A stretch of DNA of 64,000 bases. Source: Hydrogenophaga palleronii NBRC 102513 (GTDB lineage: Bacteria > Pseudomonadota > Gammaproteobacteria > Burkholderiales > Burkholderiaceae_C). Location of the stretch: contig NZ_BCTJ01000002.1 in NCBI RefSeq assembly GCF_001571225.1, positions 186,001 through 250,000 of the forward strand, read 5' to 3'. A program made the position numbers and the translations under genes. Positions 61,866 to 64,000 of the stretch are shown here, piece by piece (the first letter of the stretch is position 1; each line of letters starts with the position of its first letter). The notes under the pieces were generated by a model. The model was given only the letters and a program-made list of their open reading frames with translations. It ran no database searches and had not been told where the DNA came from.

Positions 61866-62571
61866 AACGGCTCGAACCTGCCTGAAGGTCGGCAAACTCA
61901 CCGCGCATTACGACGAGACGATCGCGCTGCAGGACATCTCGATCGAGGTGCGCGAGGGCGAGATCGTCTGCCTGCTGGGACGCAACGGCGCGGGCAAGAC
62001 CACCACCTTGCGCGCCGTCATGGGCCTGCTGGGCCGGCGGACCGGGGCGATCGAGGTCAACGGCCATGCCACCGAAGGCCTGCCGCCGGAGGCCATCGCG
62101 CGCCTGGGTGTGGCGTACTGCCCCGAGGAGCGCGGTATCTTCGCGAGCCTGACGACCGAGGAAAACCTCTTGCTGCCACCGGTGCTGTCGCCGGGCGGGC
62201 TCTCGGTGGACGAGATCTACGAGATCTTTCCCAACCTCAAGACCCGCCGCAGCAGCCCGGGCACGCGGCTGTCCGGCGGCGAACAGCAGATGCTCGCCAT
62301 CGGCCGGATCCTGCGCACAGGCGCCAAGCTGCTGCTGCTGGACGAGTGCACGGAAGGCCTGGCGCCGATCATCGTGCAGAAGATCGGACAGACCGTGTCC
62401 ATGCTGCGCGACCGCGGGTTCACCGTGCTGATGGTGGAGCAGAACTTCCGCTTCGCATCGCAGCTCGCCGACCGCTTCTACGTGATCGAAAGCGGTGCCG
62501 TGATCGACCAGTTCACGCGCGCCGAAATTGCCGGCCGCCTGCCGCATATTGAAGCCGCTCTCGGGCTGTGA
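61852..62571 (+). CDS. livF: Branched-chain-type ABC importer ATPase (LivF)
   Basis: 239 residues from the ATG preceded by GGGAGG, inside the end of livG. Walker A LGRNGAGKTTTLRAVMGLLG (Lys49), LARLGVAYCPEERGIFASLT-type LivF loop (here IARLGVAYCPEERGIF), signature LSGGEQQMLAIGR, Walker B LLLLDECTEGL with Cys in place of the usual Pro, and MVEQNFRFA. The Cys after the catalytic Glu is uncommon but need not stop activity. Confidence 0.93.
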   Translation: MVVTETARTCLKVGKLTAHYDETIALQDISIEVREGEIVCLLGRNGAGKTTTLRAVMGLLGRRTGAIEVNGHATEGLPPEAIARLGVAYCPEERGIFASLTTEENLLLPPVLSPGGLSVDEIYEIFPNLKTRRSSPGTRLSGGEQQMLAIGRILRTGAKLLLLDECTEGLAPIIVQKIGQTVSMLRDRGFTVLMVEQNFRFASQLADRFYVIESGAVIDQFTRAEIAGRLPHIEAALGL

Positions 62572-62589
62572 CGGGTTGAAGGAATACTG

Positions 62590-63471
62590 ATGGAAACTGT
62601 ATTTGGCATGCCGGTGGGCCTGGTCGCTGGCCAGGCCGTCCTCGGCCTCATCAACGGCGCTTTTTACGCGATCATGAGCCTGGGGCTGGCCATCATCTTC
62701 GGGATGCTCCGGATCGTGAACTTCGCCCATGGCGCGCAGTTCATGCTCGGCGCTTTTGTGGCCTGGGTCATTCTGGAGTACTTCGGCCTAGGCTACGCAT
62801 GGGCGCTGCTGATCGCGCCGCTGACCGTCGGCCTGACCGGCGTTCTGATGGAACGGGTGCTGCTGCGGCATCTCTACAAGCTCGACCACGTGTACCCGCT
62901 GCTGCTGACCTTCGGCATTGCGCTGCTGCTGGAGGGCGCGGTGCGCCTGAAGCTGGGCGTGAGCGGCCAGCCGTATCCGAACCCGATGGCGGGCGGCGTC
63001 AGCCTGGGGATCACCTTTTTCCCCTGGTACCGCCTGTGGGTGATTGCCGTGGCCATCGTGATCTGCGCCGGCACCTGGTTCGTCATCGAGAAGACCAAGC
63101 TGGGCTCCTACCTGCGCGCGGCCAATGAGAACCCGGCGCTGGTGCGCACGTTCGGCATCAACGTGCCCCGTATGCTCATGCTGACCTATGGATTCGGCGT
63201 AGCCCTCGCCGGTTTCAGTGGCGTGATGGCGGCGCCCATCTACCAGGTCAACCCGCTCATGGGCTCCAGCCTCATCATCATTGTCTTTGCCGTGGTGGTG
63301 ATCGGTGGCATGGGGTCCATCGCGGGAGCGGTGGTCGCCGGTTTTGGGCTGGGCCTGCTCGAGGGCCTGACCAAACTCTTCCTCCCGGACCTGGCCGGCG
63401 TGGTGATCTTCATCGTGATGATCCTGACGCTCGCGCTGCGTCCCCACGGCCTGTTCGGCCGCAACAACTGA
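62590..63471 (+). CDS. livH: Branched-chain-type ABC importer permease (LivH)
   Basis: 293 residues; AAGGA precedes the ATG. About eight membrane segments: GLINGAFYAIMSLGLAIIFG, MLRIVNFAHGAQFMLGAFVA (LivH signature), then WALLIAPLTVGLTGVLMERV and the terminal GVVIFIVMILTLALRPHGLF. The cytoplasmic loop RAANENPALVRTFGINVPRM contacts the ATPases. It forms the membrane pore with LivM. Substrates of these importers include aromatic and alicyclic acids as well as amino acids; neighbouring genes favour a catabolic substrate. Confidence 0.93.
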   Translation: METVFGMPVGLVAGQAVLGLINGAFYAIMSLGLAIIFGMLRIVNFAHGAQFMLGAFVAWVILEYFGLGYAWALLIAPLTVGLTGVLMERVLLRHLYKLDHVYPLLLTFGIALLLEGAVRLKLGVSGQPYPNPMAGGVSLGITFFPWYRLWVIAVAIVICAGTWFVIEKTKLGSYLRAANENPALVRTFGINVPRMLMLTYGFGVALAGFSGVMAAPIYQVNPLMGSSLIIIVFAVVVIGGMGSIAGAVVAGFGLGLLEGLTKLFLPDLAGVVIFIVMILTLALRPHGLFGRNN

Positions 63472-63479
63472 GAGCTGCC

Positions 63480-64000
63480 ATGAACGCCGCACAGCGAAAC
63501 TATGCCTTGCTCGCGATCGCCCTGGTTCTGGGCATTGCCGCGCCATTCTTCTTCTACCCACTCTTTCTCGTGAAGCTACTGTGCCTGGCGCTGTTGGCGG
63601 CGTCGGTGAACCTGATGGTGGGTTACGTGGGTCTTCTGTCGTTCGGTCATGCCATGTTCTATGGCTCGGCGGCCTACGCGACAGGGTTTGTCGTCAAAGA
63701 GTGGGGATGGGACGGGGCGGCCGGCATCCTCGCCGGCGTCGGCGTCGCGGCGGCTATCGGTTTCGTGACGGGGCTGCTGGCGATCCGGCGCCAGGGCATC
63801 TACTTCTCGATGATCACGCTGGCGTTTGCGCAACTGGTCTATTTCTGTGCGCTGCGCATGCCCTTCACTGGTGGCGAAAACGGCCTGCAGAACGTGCCGC
63901 GGCCGATGCTTTTCGGTGTGGTGGACACGACCAGCAACCTGACCCTGTATTTCGCGGTTCTGGCCATCACGGTGTTCGCGTTCTGGCTTGTATGGCGCAT
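63480..64000 (+). CDS. livM: Branched-chain-type ABC importer permease (LivM), cut by window end
   Basis: The first 173 residues are visible, without a stop. ALLAIALVLGIAAPFFFYP is the first membrane segment, then CLALLAASVNLMVGYVGLLS with FGHAMFYGSAAYATG (LivM signature), and IRRQGIYFSMITLAFAQLVY. GAGAGCTGCC lies before the ATG, 8 bases after livH. The gene continues past the edge; the solute-binding protein gene, if linked, would be beyond it. Confidence 0.92.
   Translation, partial: MNAAQRNYALLAIALVLGIAAPFFFYPLFLVKLLCLALLAASVNLMVGYVGLLSFGHAMFYGSAAYATGFVVKEWGWDGAAGILAGVGVAAAIGFVTGLLAIRRQGIYFSMITLAFAQLVYFCALRMPFTGGENGLQNVPRPMLFGVVDTTSNLTLYFAVLAITVFAFWLVWR

Noticed and set aside
1..64000. 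tRNA, rRNA, CRISPR, prophage or replication-origin signals
   Set aside because: None was recognised on either strand while reading; a dedicated tRNA or RNA-family scan was not possible.

Overview
The window is GC-rich, densely coded bacterial DNA. Its gene style suggests a betaproteobacterium, most likely Burkholderiales/Comamonadaceae (Hydrogenophaga-, Variovorax- or Acidovorax-like). The signs are many Bug/TctC-type periplasmic receptors without permease genes, operons joined by ATGA/GTGA overlaps, several LysR regulators, Gram-negative porins, and a two-partner-secretion adhesin. Genus is inference. I saw no rRNA, tRNA, CRISPR array, phage or replication origin.

Region 1 (1-11790) is an envelope locus. 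It holds the C-terminal part of a very large filamentous-haemagglutinin-type exoprotein, a small secreted protein on the other strand, and its TpsB outer-membrane transporter. These are followed by an ExbB-type proton channel with a DUF2341/LamG-like ectodomain, ExbD, a TonB-like protein started at TTG, a large porin, a periplasmic coiled-coil protein, a parvulin isomerase, a YbjN-like protein, a small basic protein and a second protein with the TonB-like terminal domain. The arrangement suggests a two-partner secretion system with its own proton-motive-force module. A hypothetical gene and a [2Fe-2S] ferredoxin gene follow.

Region 2 (12640-38865) is catabolic and carries two related operons. 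Copy 1 (13042-20999) has an FAD monooxygenase, alpha/beta hydrolase, a three-gene molybdenum hydroxylase (CoxM, a CoxG-CoxS fusion, CoxL), an enoyl-CoA hydratase family protein and a Bug receptor. Copy 2 (31993-37763) has a related monooxygenase, a VOC protein, a fumarylacetoacetase, a coxM/coxL deletion chimera, a related hydratase, a decayed Bug gene and a LysR gene. Between them lies a hydroxycinnamate (ferulate/coumarate) cluster (21054-30459): two acyl-CoA dehydrogenases, a MarR regulator, an aldehyde dehydrogenase, an alpha/beta hydrolase, a feruloyl-CoA hydratase/lyase, an NDP-forming acyl-CoA synthetase and a Bug receptor. IS3-family remnants sit at about 12.7, 31.5 and 39-40 kb and bracket these blocks. 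A porin gene closes the region.

Region 3 (40025-44738) is partly decayed: a LysR gene, a frameshifted Bug gene and a frameshifted SDR gene, then an intact Bug and SDR pair on the minus strand.

Region 4 (44908-60715) looks like a pathway for an alicyclic or terpenoid-like compound. It has a LysR regulator divergent from a luciferase-like monooxygenase, a CaiB CoA-transferase, a hydratase, a flavin-reductase-like protein, an MFE-2-type SDR, a MaoC hydratase, a VOC protein and a flavin reductase fused to an FCD-like domain. A minus-strand trio follows (DUF35, thiolase-like protein lacking the usual cysteine, Asp/Glu racemase family), then an old-yellow-enzyme reductase, an SDR, a Bug/TauD scar, a lactonase-like amidohydrolase and another SDR.

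Region 5 (61107-64000) encodes a branched-chain-type ABC importer (LivG, LivF, LivH, and LivM cut by the window end), probably supplying region 4. No LivK-type binding protein gene is visible inside the window.
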